DNA from: Poriferisodalis sp965208895
Lineage (GTDB): Bacteria; Actinomycetota; Acidimicrobiia; Acidimicrobiales; Poriferisodalaceae
Assembly (NCBI RefSeq): GCF_965208895.1
Contig: NZ_OZ242363.1
Coordinates: forward strand, 3,596,001-3,660,000
Length of the DNA stretch: 64,000 bases
Direction: 5' to 3'
Positions 8,653 through 17,915 of the stretch are shown piece after piece. Position 1 is the first letter of the stretch; each line of letters starts with the position of its first letter. The position numbers and the translations under genes are program-made. The notes below the pieces were generated by a model. That model was not told where the DNA came from. It ran no database searches and worked only from the letters and a program-made list of their open reading frames with translations.

Positions 8653-11600
8653 TCAGTCGGTGATGGTGGATGTGGCTTTGGCTGTGTTGTTGGCGGCGCC
8701 GATCGTGTACAAGACATGGAACCCGATGGCCTGGTCCACCCCGGCGGTGGGCACGCTCACGGTCGTCTCGGTGTCGCCGCTGTCGATGGTGACGATTTCG
8801 CCGCCGCTGAAGCCTCCGCCGTGGGAGATGAAGTAGTAGACGGTGACCGCACCACTCGAGCGGCAGCTGAGGCTGACCACGAATTCGAGGTCGTCGCCTC
8901 GTGCGGCCGTCGCGTCAGCGACAGAGACAGTCGGCTTGCCGACACAGGCCGCGACGGCGGGCTCGGGCGGCGGATCGTCGTCGTCTGCGATCTGTGCGCT
9001 CTGTGTCGCCTGTGGGCCGACGGTGTAGCCGCTGCCCACCGCCAAGGTCGCGGTGATCGACCCGTCGGGCTCGTCGACGCTGTCGTCGACAGTGGCGACA
9101 GTGAGCGTCGCCTGCGTGGCGCCTTGGGGGATTGTCACCGTCCGCGTGCCTGTCGTTGCGCCCCACTCGCCGGTTGAGGCGATGTCCACGGCCACGTCGA
9201 GGTCGGCTGTTGTGGGCGCCGACGCGGTGACCGTGAACGTCGCAGCCGTGCCCTCGATCCCGCCGGTCGCGGCGGTGATGTCGATCTGCGGGGGCGGCTC
9301 GTCGCTGTCGATAATGACAACGGTGGTGGACCCGTCGGCGCGCTCGACGCCGTCGGGACCCCACGAGATGCCCAACGTCACACCCTCGGTGCTGCCGTTC
9401 AGCGTCGGCGCACGAGCGCCGGTGCCGTACCACACAGTGATCTCCTGATCGACCCAATCGCTGTCATCCACAGCCGTCAACACCAACTCAGCACGCTGAT
9501 CACCCGGCTCCAGCACAACACCGCGATCACCCGGCCCGAAGACCACCTCGAACTCATTCGCGAACACCGCATCGGGATCATTGAGGTCGCGCATCGTCCA
9601 ATGCGTGCCCTCATCGCCGCCGGTCACCCTCAACGGCACCGTCAGCGTCTCCCACGACCGCAAAGCACGCGTCGGCGCGATCCTCAGATGCGCCTGACTG
9701 TCATCGCCGGCGCCATCCTCAGCGATCGACCTCGCAAAAAAGATCATGTACACCGTCAACGGATCCACATCATCATCAGCCACCGCAACCGACGCAGCGC
9801 TCTGGGTCGCCGACACCGTGTACCCCGCGTCCGCCGCGGGCGCGTCCAACGACACCGACACACTGCCGTCAGCCTCGTCGACACTGTCGCCGACCGTGGG
9901 GACAGTCAGCGTCGCCGACGCCGCGTTGGCCGCGAAGCTCACCGTTTGCGAGCCCCCAGCCACACCCCACTCGCCCGTCGCGGAGACCGTCACGCCCACA
10001 TCGAACGCAGCAGACTTCGGCTCGCTCGCGGTCACCGTGAACACCGCACCAGCACCCTCGCTCACAGCACCGCCAGCAGTGACCGAGACCTCAGGGATCA
10101 CCACCGGCGGATCGTCGTCGTCTGCGATCTGTGCGCTCTGTGTCGCCTGTGGGCCGACGGTGTAGCCGCTGCCCGCCGCCAACGTCGCCGTCACGCTCCC
10201 GTCAGGCTCGTCGACGCTGTCATCTGCGGTGGCAACAGTCAGGGTCGCCCCGGTAGTGCCCGCGAGGATCGTCGCGGTGCGTGTTCCGGCTGCGACACCG
10301 AAATCGCCCGTGGCGGCGACCATCACGCTCACCTCAAGATTCGCCGCCGGCGCCGACGACGCCGTCACCGCGAACGTCGCGCTGGTGCCCTCGGCGCCGC
10401 CCGAGCCGGCCGTGATGCTCACCACCGGCGGCGGGACGTCGTCATCGGCAACGCTCACCGTCGCAGCCCTGCTCGTGCCCACGTCGTAGCTTGCGCCGTC
10501 GACGAGCGTGACAGTCACCGACCCGTCCGCCTCGTCGACCGCGTCATCACTCGTCGCGATCGCCAGCGTCGCCGACGCGCCGCTGAGCACCACCGTCCGC
10601 CGCGCCGACGACACCACAAAATCGCCGCTCGCAGAAACATCCACCACAACATTCACCGGGCTCGTCGGCGCCGGCACCGCAGACACCGTGAACACCGCGT
10701 CCGCGCCCTCGCTCACGCCCGCACCCGCCGACACGCTCACCACCGGCAACGTCTCCACGATCACGCCAGTCGCCTTCAGCCCACGGAACGGCCTCGCCGT
10801 GCCCGGCGCGTACACCACCGTCAGCGACACCGCAGAAGAACCCCCAACAGCCACACTCGCCGACCCCGACGTCACCCCCGCAGCAAACCGCACCGCCTGA
10901 GTCGACCCCGCAATCGCGCCGTCACGCACCAAGTAGTAGTACGCCACCACCGAACCAGACGCACGACAACTCAAAGAGAACCCGAACACCAACATCCCAC
11001 CCGGCACAGCACTCGCATCAGCCACCGACAACTCCGGACTGCCGGTGCACACAGGCACCACCACCGGCGCCGGATCAGCCTCCACCGACGGCGGATCAGC
11101 CTCCGGCTCCGGCTCGACCACCGGCGGCGGATCGTCATCGTCGGACACCGCCACGGTCGCCGATCCGGCGGTGGCCGACACCGTGTAGCCCGCATCCGCA
11201 GCAGGAGCGTCCAACGACACAGACACCGAACCGTCAGCCTCATCGACAGAGTCACCGACAGTCGCCACCGTCACCTTCACGCTGCCCGACACCGGCACCG
11301 TCACAGTCTGTGCACCCGCCACAGCACCGAAATCGCCCACCGCGGCCACCGTCACCTCAACGTCGAGATCCGCAGCCGGCTTCGGCACCGCAGACACCGT
11401 GAATATTGCATCACCGCCCTCGGTCACACCGCCGCCACCAGAGACACTCACCACCGGAACCACCGGGGGCGGATCATCGTCATCGGACACAGCCACACTC
11501 GCCGAACCCGCCGTGGGCGACACCGTGTAACCCGCGTCAGCGGCCGGCACATCCAAAGACGCCGACACCGACCCGTCAGGCTCATCGGTCGCGTCGCCAG

Positions 11601-14031
11601 ACGTGGCGACGGTCAGCGTCAGGCTGCCCGAGGACGGCACTGTCACGGTCCGCGAACCTGTCGCTGCCCCGAAGTCGCCGACAGCACCCACCGTCACCTT
11701 CACATCAAGCCCCGCAGCGGGTTTCGGCGACGCCGACACCGTGAATTGTGCAGCAGAACCTTCGACCACATCACCCGCCGCCGAGACCGACACCTCGGGC
11801 AGCGTGATCGGCTTGCTCGGGCGGGTGTGTCCGGTCACCTCGATGTTCCACGCGCTGAGGATTTCCCGGAAGCCGCCGCCTCGCGGCTTGTTCAGCACAT
11901 TTCGGATTCTCAGCTTCCACGTGCCGCTCGGGTTCTCGCCCAGGTGACGCGACGACCCGAAATCGAACGAACCCCGCAGCGCGCACCAGCCGGCATCGCA
12001 GAAGTGGCTCGCCACCGACAGAATCGACTCGGCGCCTGACGGCGAAACCAGAGTGACTTGGTAATTGCGGAAATCGGACACATCTCCTGTGACCGTGACC
12101 TTGACATGCTCGGTGAAATCGACGGCCGTCTGCAGGTCGAGCACAAGATCGATCTCGTCGCCATGCGCCGGCAGCGACACCTCGCCTGTGTGGGAAGCCT
12201 TGGCGGTTTGCATCTGAGGCAGCAGCGTCCATGCCGAGGCTGCATCGACGGCCGCGGTGGCGTCTACCAAGCCGAAGCCGTAGCTGTGGCTGAATGAGTA
12301 CGACTCGCGTTGAGGCCCCGTCGAGCTGTATTTCGGCGCGCCGCTCAGCCAGGTGGAGTGTTGCGGGTCGTTCTGGTGCGCCGTGTCGGCCAGGATCACT
12401 TTCACATCGCGCCATGTCAGGTCAGCGTTCACGCTGCGCATCAGCGCGATCACTCCCGACACGATTGGCGCGGCCGCGCTGGTCCCGCTGAAAGCGGAGG
12501 TGTAGTGATTGGCGCCGATTGGCGCCAAGATTCCTGCGTGTCCGAGGTCTTTCGATGGAGCGCACACCCACAGGCTGGCACCCCGCTCAGAGGACCAGGT
12601 TCTGCCCCCCAACGAGTTCAATGCGCATACGGTGATGATGCCGCGGTGGTTGTTGTGGGCGTCGAGGCTCACCCATTCCCTGTCGCCGACGCCCCAATTG
12701 CCGGCTGACTGTACGTATGACGTCCCCTTGCCGCCGAACCCCTGCTCGAGGCTGGTTTCCAAGGCCTCCTGCCACAGCCTGCCCTGCGTGACGAATCCGC
12801 GGCGGCTCCAGCCGTAGCTGTGATTGCTCACGGCTACGGTCTCCTTGTTGAGCGTCATTGCTGCCGCTCTGTTTGCCGAGGATTGGCAGTCCATATAGTT
12901 GTAGTTCACCAACGTGGCCCGGGGCGCGACGCCGCGACCGCCCACTGTGTTGTCGCGGGCTCCGACAATCCCCGCAACCGCAGTGCCGTGATCTTCGCCT
13001 GTCGCCCGCCCGGTGCGGCCGCACCAGTACTTGCTCCTTGCGTTGTCCGCGTTGTCTGCGAGATCTTCGTGCGTCGAATTCCAAGTCGCGTCCACGACCG
13101 CCACCGTGACCCCGGCGCCCATCGTCGTGCTCCACGCATCGCCGAGGTTGATGTCGATGCTCGGATCGCTGACGTCCACGTCCCACCACGGGAAGGTATG
13201 TCGGTAGTCAGTCGACGCGTCGAGGTGCCACTGGCAACTCGACAGTTCGTCGGGCCAGGGGTCCGCATAGGCGTTGCATCGGCGTCTCGCATCGGCCGTC
13301 AGCTGGGCGTCACTCGCGAATGCTTCCGAGGAGAGCGGCCTGACGGTGTTGGGAACTGCGACGTCGATACCCGGCTCGGCCGACAAGGCATCGGCCAGAC
13401 GCAGCGTCTCAGTGTCCGACACCGTTTTCGCCAAGAACGCGTTCGGCAGCTCGCCCAGCGGCGACACATGCTCGCGGGCGACACCGTGGCGCGTCCACAC
13501 CGCGTCGATGTCCGGGCCGCTCATGTGTGAGGCGAACAGCACATTGACGCCGCCCACCAGCAGATACTGCTCCCCGGTACCTGATACGAACCAAGTGCCC
13601 GGCTTCGCGGCAGCACTCCCCGCAGCGGCCCCCGAGGCATTCCCCGGTTCTCTCGCCGGGGTCGCATACGCGGTCGCCGCTGCAGACTTCGCGGACTGCC
13701 ATTCCTCACCCAGCGACGCGACCTCGTCTGCGTTCAACAGGCGCATCTCGACTTGGCGCCCGCCGTCATTCATGATCCATACGCCATCGGGTCCCACTAC
13801 ATCGAGGACTCCTGGCTCCTGCACCGCCTCGCCCAGCCCGGGAGCGCCCAAGCCGTCTTCGGGGGCCAAGCCGTCCTCGGGAGACAGTCCCTCTCGGGAG
13901 GCTGGCCTATCCTCGGTCGACAGCCCCTGCGGCGTCGACGCGGACTGCGCAGATACGCCCGCCGTCGGCGCGCCGGCGAGCACCCCGACCAAGAGCACCA
14001 GACCCACCAATGCAGCGGCACCACGTCGCAT
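8653..14031 (-). CDS. Giant secreted subtilisin-like protease with P domain and Calx-beta-type repeats
   Basis: This 1792-residue protein begins at ATG 14031 with GGAGGTGTC directly upstream. Residues 1-29 form a Sec signal peptide. A prodomain-like region reaches about residue 270. The S8 peptidase domain follows with Asp314 (VAVVDATW), His348 (GEDHGTAVAG) and Ser518 (FSGTSAAAP), computed from codon positions. Residues about 620-733 resemble the P/homoB domain of kexin-type proteases. After this come about six repeats with the pattern VSVxAGxxxxEG...DDDDPPP, like Calx-beta domains, and two copies of a PELSVADA/PTVSVADA module with paired Cys, the last at the C terminus. No LPXTG anchor or transmembrane helix is seen, so it is probably secreted or loosely wall-bound. 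Large Arg/His-rich antisense frames inside it are shadows. Confidence 0.92.
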   Translation of the reverse strand: MRRGAAALVGLVLLVGVLAGAPTAGVSAQSASTPQGLSTEDRPASREGLSPEDGLAPEDGLGAPGLGEAVQEPGVLDVVGPDGVWIMNDGGRQVEMRLLNADEVASLGEEWQSAKSAAATAYATPAREPGNASGAAAGSAAAKPGTWFVSGTGEQYLLVGGVNVLFASHMSGPDIDAVWTRHGVAREHVSPLGELPNAFLAKTVSDTETLRLADALSAEPGIDVAVPNTVRPLSSEAFASDAQLTADARRRCNAYADPWPDELSSCQWHLDASTDYRHTFPWWDVDVSDPSIDINLGDAWSTTMGAGVTVAVVDATWNSTHEDLADNADNARSKYWCGRTGRATGEDHGTAVAGIVGARDNTVGGRGVAPRATLVNYNYMDCQSSANRAAAMTLNKETVAVSNHSYGWSRRGFVTQGRLWQEALETSLEQGFGGKGTSYVQSAGNWGVGDREWVSLDAHNNHRGIITVCALNSLGGRTWSSERGASLWVCAPSKDLGHAGILAPIGANHYTSAFSGTSAAAPIVSGVIALMRSVNADLTWRDVKVILADTAHQNDPQHSTWLSGAPKYSSTGPQRESYSFSHSYGFGLVDATAAVDAASAWTLLPQMQTAKASHTGEVSLPAHGDEIDLVLDLQTAVDFTEHVKVTVTGDVSDFRNYQVTLVSPSGAESILSVASHFCDAGWCALRGSFDFGSSRHLGENPSGTWKLRIRNVLNKPRGGGFREILSAWNIEVTGHTRPSKPITLPEVSVSAAGDVVEGSAAQFTVSASPKPAAGLDVKVTVGAVGDFGAATGSRTVTVPSSGSLTLTVATSGDATDEPDGSVSASLDVPAADAGYTVSPTAGSASVAVSDDDDPPPVVPVVSVSGGGGVTEGGDAIFTVSAVPKPAADLDVEVTVAAVGDFGAVAGAQTVTVPVSGSVKVTVATVGDSVDEADGSVSVSLDAPAADAGYTVSATAGSATVAVSDDDDPPPVVEPEPEADPPSVEADPAPVVVPVCTGSPELSVADASAVPGGMLVFGFSLSCRASGSVVAYYYLVRDGAIAGSTQAVRFAAGVTSGSASVAVGGSSAVSLTVVYAPGTARPFRGLKATGVIVETLPVVSVSAGAGVSEGADAVFTVSAVPAPTSPVNVVVDVSASGDFVVSSARRTVVLSGASATLAIATSDDAVDEADGSVTVTLVDGASYDVGTSRAATVSVADDDVPPPVVSITAGSGGAEGTSATFAVTASSAPAANLEVSVMVAATGDFGVAAGTRTATILAGTTGATLTVATADDSVDEPDGSVTATLAAGSGYTVGPQATQSAQIADDDDPPVVIPEVSVTAGGAVSEGAGAVFTVTASEPKSAAFDVGVTVSATGEWGVAGGSQTVSFAANAASATLTVPTVGDSVDEADGSVSVSLDAPAADAGYTVSATQSAASVAVADDDVDPLTVYMIFFARSIAEDGAGDDSQAHLRIAPTRALRSWETLTVPLRVTGGDEGTHWTMRDLNDPDAVFANEFEVVFGPGDRGVVLEPGDQRAELVLTAVDDSDWVDQEITVWYGTGARAPTLNGSTEGVTLGISWGPDGVERADGSTTVVIIDSDEPPPQIDITAATGGIEGTAATFTVTASAPTTADLDVAVDIASTGEWGATTGTRTVTIPQGATQATLTVATVDDSVDEPDGSITATLAVGSGYTVGPQATQSAQIADDDDPPPEPAVAACVGKPTVSVADATAARGDDLEFVVSLSCRSSGAVTVYYFISHGGGFSGGEIVTIDSGDTETTVSVPTAGVDQAIGFHVLYTIGAANNTAKATSTITD

Positions 14032-14189
14032 GACACCTCCATCCAGATTCGCTGATTCGAATTGTGTTCTGCAGTTCGGATTAAATCAGGCTGAATGGAC
14101 TGTAATGAACATCTTCAATGGGCATCTTGGCGCTGGGCGGCCACGTCTCGGATGCGGGGACAGACCGGCTGCGGGAAGGCGGCAGCGCC

Positions 14190-14969
14190 ATGAGCGATCA
14201 GAACGACGGCGGTGGGACGACCTGGGCAGCAGGGGAGTCTGCGCCGGTGGGGATCATCGCCGGGACTGGCTTCTATGAGTTGCCCGGCCTGAGCGAGGCC
14301 GAGCACCATGAGGTGCAGACCGACTGGGGCGAGGCCTCGGCGATGACCGGACGCTGGCACGGGCGGCGGATCGCGTTCGTGCCTCGTCACGGGGGCGATC
14401 ACTCGATCCCGCCGTCGGCCATCAACTACCGGGCGAACATCGCTGCGATGCGCGACCTCGGTGCGACGGCGATCCTGGCGGTGTACGTGGTCGGGTCGAT
14501 GGTGCCTGAACGCCCGACGGGATCGTTCCTGCTGCTCGACGATTACCTGGAATTCACGACCGGCCGGGCGGCGACCTTCTTCGATCAGCCGGGCCACGTC
14601 GTGCACACCGACATGTCCACGCCGTACGACCCGTCGCTGCGGGCAGCGCTGGCCGCAGCAGCACAGGCCGAGGGCATCGACGTGGCGCCCACAGCCACCT
14701 ATGTCTGCACCAACGGGCCCCGCTTCGAGACGCCCGCGGAGATCCGCATGTACGCGCAGATGGGCGGCAGCGTCGTCGGCATGACCGGCTACCCCGAGGT
14801 CGCCCTGGCACGCGAGGCAGCCATTCCTTATGCCGGAGTAGCTGTGGTGGCCAATATGGCGGCGGGGATGTTCGACGGCGAGATCTCCCACGAAGAAGTC
14901 TCGGCCGCGCTCGAAGCCACTAAAGACCCGCTGTTCGCGCTGCTCGGCCGTGCCGTGTCGACGATCTGA
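14190..14969 (+). CDS. MTAP/PNP-family phosphorylase, probably methylthioinosine or methylthioadenosine phosphorylase
   Basis: The 259-residue product starts at ATG 14190; a 24-codon upstream extension looks unconserved. The nucleoside phosphorylase motifs are GIIAGTGFYELPGL (phosphate-binding loop), PRHGGDHSIPPSAINYRANI, CTNGPRFETPAEIRMY and GMTGYPEVALAREAAIPYAG. The purine-site strand reads VVANMAAG with an Asn, where adenine-specific MTAPs have a TDYD-type Asp pair. This favours a 6-oxopurine substrate such as 5'-methylthioinosine. The deaminase at 7134 would supply that substrate. The gene is divergent from the subtilase, with 158 bp between the starts. Ordinary MTAP or PNP activity is the alternative. 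Confidence 0.85.
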   Translation: MSDQNDGGGTTWAAGESAPVGIIAGTGFYELPGLSEAEHHEVQTDWGEASAMTGRWHGRRIAFVPRHGGDHSIPPSAINYRANIAAMRDLGATAILAVYVVGSMVPERPTGSFLLLDDYLEFTTGRAATFFDQPGHVVHTDMSTPYDPSLRAALAAAAQAEGIDVAPTATYVCTNGPRFETPAEIRMYAQMGGSVVGMTGYPEVALAREAAIPYAGVAVVANMAAGMFDGEISHEEVSAALEATKDPLFALLGRAVSTI

Positions 14970-15184
14970 CGGTCCCAGCCGACTCGGTGCTGCGAGACCG
15001 ATCGCTGCCGTCGAGCAATATGCCCGGCGGTGTCACGGCTGGGTTCTTCGTCGTTGTTCGAGGGAGGAATATGCGCGTCCGAGGCAGGACGTGAGGACGA
15101 CTGCGACGTCGAGTAATGGGACGCATCCGGTTGCGCTGCGCGAGCGGGTGTCTGGCCGCCGGGTGATTCAAGTTTGCTGTGCGG

Positions 15185-15769
15185 CTACTCGCCGACGCCG
15201 CCCGGCGACTCGGGGGCCTCGATGATGCGTGGCAGCCCAGCGGCGGCTTCGAGGCGGGCAAGACGGTCGGTGTGATCGAGCAGCGTTGCGTTGATCTCTC
15301 GGAATCCGGCTTGCATCTCGGCCCGCAGGCTGCCGATTTCGGCTCTCATCTCGGTGCGCAGGCTGCCGATTTCGGTTTGCATCTCGGTGCGCAGGCTGCC
15401 GATTTCGGTTTGCATCTCGGTGCGCAGGCTGCCGATTTCGGCTCTCATCTCGGTGCGCAGTTCGGTCGCCAAGGCCTCGATGCGGACGCCATTGGCGTCG
15501 ACGCGGTTGCCGAGCGAGTTGATCTGCCACATCAGCACACTGAACATCGCGGTCACCAGTGCCACCGCGAGCCCGCCCAATATCGAATTGAGCGACACCG
15601 TGACATGCTCGCCCCTCAACTGTGCCTTGCCAAGAGCCTCCGCCGCAGCAGGGACGGCAGACGGCTGGCCCGCTTCGGGCTGCACTGATGAACCGGCCGA
15701 CGCTTCGCTGGCGTCATCGGATTCAGCCGGTGGGGTCACGGTGGCGGTTGTCTCCACTGGTGTGGGCAT
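15185..15769 (-). CDS. Membrane-anchored coiled-coil protein with 11-residue repeats
   Basis: I do not recognise a named family. From ATG 15769 the product has 194 residues; a further in-frame start at 15832 would add 21 basic residues. It has a Thr/Pro/Ala-rich N terminus, one hydrophobic helix (LNSILGGLAVALVTAMFSVL) and then a long Glu/Arg-rich helix. The helix is built of undecads of the form LRTEMQTEIGS, repeated four to five times, followed by INATLLDHTDRLARLEAAAG. Undecad repeats usually form right-handed coiled coils. One transmembrane helix with a long stalk suggests a spacer or multimerising membrane protein. It is convergent with the phosphorylase gene. Confidence 0.7.
   Translation of the reverse strand: MPTPVETTATVTPPAESDDASEASAGSSVQPEAGQPSAVPAAAEALGKAQLRGEHVTVSLNSILGGLAVALVTAMFSVLMWQINSLGNRVDANGVRIEALATELRTEMRAEIGSLRTEMQTEIGSLRTEMQTEIGSLRTEMRAEIGSLRAEMQAGFREINATLLDHTDRLARLEAAAGLPRIIEAPESPGGVGE
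15313..15460 (-). repeat. In-gene tandem 33-bp repeat (4.5 units) encoding an 11-residue helix repeat
   Basis: Units of 33 bp start at 15313, 15346, 15379 and 15412, plus a partial unit to 15460. They differ at only a few positions, the main alternation being ttt versus ctc at the unit end. They encode undecads that alternate MQTEIGS and MRAEIGS. Such near-identity suggests recent slippage and likely length variation between strains. Confidence 0.85.
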
Positions 15770-15825
15770 CGGGCCTCGCTGAGCGTCGCGGCGCTTCTGA
15801 GCGCACGTTTGGTTTCGGTTCGGTC

Positions 15826-15930
15826 GCCGCATAAGCCGGGCAACGAGGCGGTGCTGAACTTAGCCGACTGCCTCGCGGCAGACGAAGCGATTTGCCGGCA
15901 GCGCCGCTGACTCTGCTCGGCTTATGCGGC
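15826..15930. repeat. Long-range 13-bp inverted repeat in the gap before paaA
   Basis: GCCGCATAAGCCG (15826-15838) and CGGCTTATGCGGC (15918-15930) are perfect inverted copies separated by 79 bp. They lie in the 321-bp gap between the coiled-coil gene and paaA. I see no gene in this gap (15770-16090). The repeat could frame an operator loop, a terminator between divergent units, or the ends of a small lost element. Confidence 0.6.
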
Positions 15931-16090
15931 CTCGGACATGCAACGGGAGCGTGATCGCCTGATTGACCCTGGGCCGCCCAGCTCTGCCGGTATGGCACTG
16001 TGCGCGAGCAGACACGGAATCCGCGGCGAGGTCAGCCCCGCGCGATCCACGCCTAACATTCGAGTTGTCCCCCGTGACAGGGAGGTGCCT

Positions 16091-17011
16091 ATGCGCAGCT
16101 GGAACTCGATGACCGAATTCGAGGCCTTCCTGGACGACGGCGGCTTGGTGGAGCCCGGCGACGCCATGCCCGACGCGTACCGCGAAGCGGTCTTTCGCTT
16201 CATCGAATTGCATGCCAACAGCGAGTACATGGGGGGGCTGACCGAGCGTGACTGGATCGCGAAGGCGCCGGGCCTCGCCAACAAGCTGACGGCGCTGGCC
16301 AAGACCCAGGACGAGATCGGCCACGCGCACCTGCTGTACATGGTCGCGGCAGACATGGGCATCAAGACCCGTGATGAGATGACCACCGATCTGCTCGCTG
16401 GCCACACCACGTTCCACAACGTGTTCCACTACCGGGCCTACACTTGGGGCGACCAGATCGCGATCGCGTACCTGGTCGATGCTGCGGCGCTCGCCAGCCA
16501 GCAGGCCGTCTTCAAGAACTGCAGCTACGGGCCCTACAAGCGCATCCTGCGGCGCATCATCGCCGAGGAGGGCTTCCACATGCGCAACGGCGAGGAGCTG
16601 CTGCTGAAGATGGCCACGGGCACGGCCCCTCAGCACGAGATGATGCAGGAAAGCATCGACCGGTGGTGGTGGCCGTCGGTGCAGCTGTTCGGCCCCGACA
16701 CACGGCCCGACGACGTGCTGCTGCGCTGGCACATCAAGTCTGAGCGCAACGAGGTGCTGCGCGACCGGTTCGTGCAGAAGATGGTGCCGCAGCTGACCGC
16801 GGCGGGCTTCACGATCCCCGACCCGGACCTGCACCAGGATGCTGACACCGGACGCTGGATCAGCGGCAAGATCGACTGGGATGCCCTCAAGGCAGCGATC
16901 GCAGGTCGGGGGCCTGACAGCGAACGGCGGCTGCGCGATGCGCGCAACGCCTGGGACGGCGCGGCATGGGTTCGTACAGCGCTCGACGAAGCAGCGGCGG
17001 TGCCCGCGTGA
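16091..17011 (+). CDS. paaA: 1,2-phenylacetyl-CoA epoxidase catalytic subunit PaaA
   Basis: This is the first gene of the paaA-paaD-paaB-paaC operon. ATG 16091 follows GGAGGTGCCT; upstream in-frame codons lack a ribosome site. The 306 residues match PaaA, the diiron subunit that activates oxygen to form the ring epoxide of phenylacetyl-CoA. Iron-ligand regions are visible in FIELHANSEYMGG, KTQDEIGHAHLLY and RRIIAEEGFHMRNGEE. KNCSYGPYKR and the tail IDWDALKAAIAGRGP are also typical of the family. The length is normal. It probably acts in the cytoplasm with PaaB and PaaC. A reductase (PaaE) is not encoded next to it. Confidence 0.95.
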   Translation: MRSWNSMTEFEAFLDDGGLVEPGDAMPDAYREAVFRFIELHANSEYMGGLTERDWIAKAPGLANKLTALAKTQDEIGHAHLLYMVAADMGIKTRDEMTTDLLAGHTTFHNVFHYRAYTWGDQIAIAYLVDAAALASQQAVFKNCSYGPYKRILRRIIAEEGFHMRNGEELLLKMATGTAPQHEMMQESIDRWWWPSVQLFGPDTRPDDVLLRWHIKSERNEVLRDRFVQKMVPQLTAAGFTIPDPDLHQDADTGRWISGKIDWDALKAAIAGRGPDSERRLRDARNAWDGAAWVRTALDEAAAVPA

Positions 17012-17646
17012 GCGATGGCCGGAACGACACCGCCACGGCGACAACGGCAACGAGCGCAGGCGCCGCCGAGGCGACGGTCTTGGATGCGACGGTCTTGGAT
17101 GCGATGGTCTTCGACGCGGTGTCGTTGGTGTGCGATCCCGAGTACCCCGACGTGACCATCGCTGAGCTGGGCATTCTGGAGAGCGTCTCGACGGCCGAAG
17201 ACGGCTCGCTTGTGCGCATCGAGCTGGTGCCGACCATGCTCGGCTGCCCAGCCCTCGATGTGATCCGGCGCGACGTGGCTGCCGCGGCGCAGTCGGCGTG
17301 CACTGGCGTCGAGGCCCGAATCGAGGTGGTGTTCGTGGCAGACCCGCTATGGACGCCCGACCGAATCGCGCCGTCGGCGGTCGACTTCATGGCCCGCGAG
17401 TACTCCGTGGCAGTCCGCAGCTCCCTGGCCGATGCGACGTGTCCCATCTGCGGGAACGCTGCGCTGGAGCACCGTTCGGACTTCGGACCGACGCCGTGTC
17501 GCAGCGTGGAGTGGTGCCCCGAATGCCGCAACCCCATCGAGGTCGTCGGCAGGGCGGACCTGCCGACCAGAACGGCCGCCATGGTGGCGGCGCCCGTCGG
17601 CACGGCCGCCCCGGTGGCGGCGCCCGTCAGAACGGTGCCTGCGTGA
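17008..17646 (+). CDS. paaD: PaaD, assembly factor for phenylacetyl-CoA epoxidase
   Basis: The start is GTG 17008, overlapping the paaA stop by GTGA. The 212 residues contain a MIP18/DUF59-type domain (residues about 40-125, with ELVPTMLGCPALDVIRRDV). A C-terminal zinc-ribbon-like module follows, with TCPICG, TPC and WCPEC. This is the PaaD layout: the protein matures the epoxidase and is linked to Fe-S assembly. Two oddities are a low-complexity N terminus with tandem VLDAT-type repeats, and an Ala/Val/Pro repeat tail after the ribbon. The position between paaA and paaB differs from the usual paaABCDE order. Confidence 0.9.
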   Translation: MSDGRNDTATATTATSAGAAEATVLDATVLDAMVFDAVSLVCDPEYPDVTIAELGILESVSTAEDGSLVRIELVPTMLGCPALDVIRRDVAAAAQSACTGVEARIEVVFVADPLWTPDRIAPSAVDFMAREYSVAVRSSLADATCPICGNAALEHRSDFGPTPCRSVEWCPECRNPIEVVGRADLPTRTAAMVAAPVGTAAPVAAPVRTVPA

Positions 17647-17915
17647 AGACCTACGAGGTGTTCCTGAAGCGCCCTGGCAAGGATCCGTTCACTCACGTCG
17701 GCGCGCTCGAAGCGCCCGACGACGAATTGGCGCTGAGCTTCGCTCGCGACTGCTACGCACGGAGATCCGAGGGGGAGCAGATGTGGGTGGTGGCGCGCAG
17801 CGAGCTGCTGGTCGCCGATTCCGTCGAGCTGGAAATGGCCGATCGTTCCCACCGCCACAATGACGGTGCGCTGCTGCGGGATCTGCGCAAGGCAGGAGAC
17901 CCACCCGCCTCATGA
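17643..17915 (+). CDS. paaB: Phenylacetyl-CoA epoxidase subunit PaaB
   Basis: This is a 90-residue protein from GTG 17643, again coupled by GTGA to the preceding stop. The start YEVFLKRPGKDPFTHVGAL and the segment DDELALSFARDCYARRSEGEQMW (read in parts) are diagnostic of PaaB, the small subunit that bridges PaaA-PaaC units. It has no catalytic residues of its own. Its length is near the family norm, with a charged C-terminal tail. The next gene overlaps by ATGA. Confidence 0.93.
   Translation: MKTYEVFLKRPGKDPFTHVGALEAPDDELALSFARDCYARRSEGEQMWVVARSELLVADSVELEMADRSHRHNDGALLRDLRKAGDPPAS

Noticed and set aside
9601..12039. 812-codon open frame on the plus strand
   Set aside because: It is antisense to the Calx-beta repeats of the subtilase and is extremely Arg/His-rich, as expected from the opposite strand of GC-rich repeats.
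15313..15460. CRISPR-like or regulatory repeat
   Set aside because: The 33-bp period keeps the reading frame and encodes an undecad coiled coil, so it is a coding repeat.
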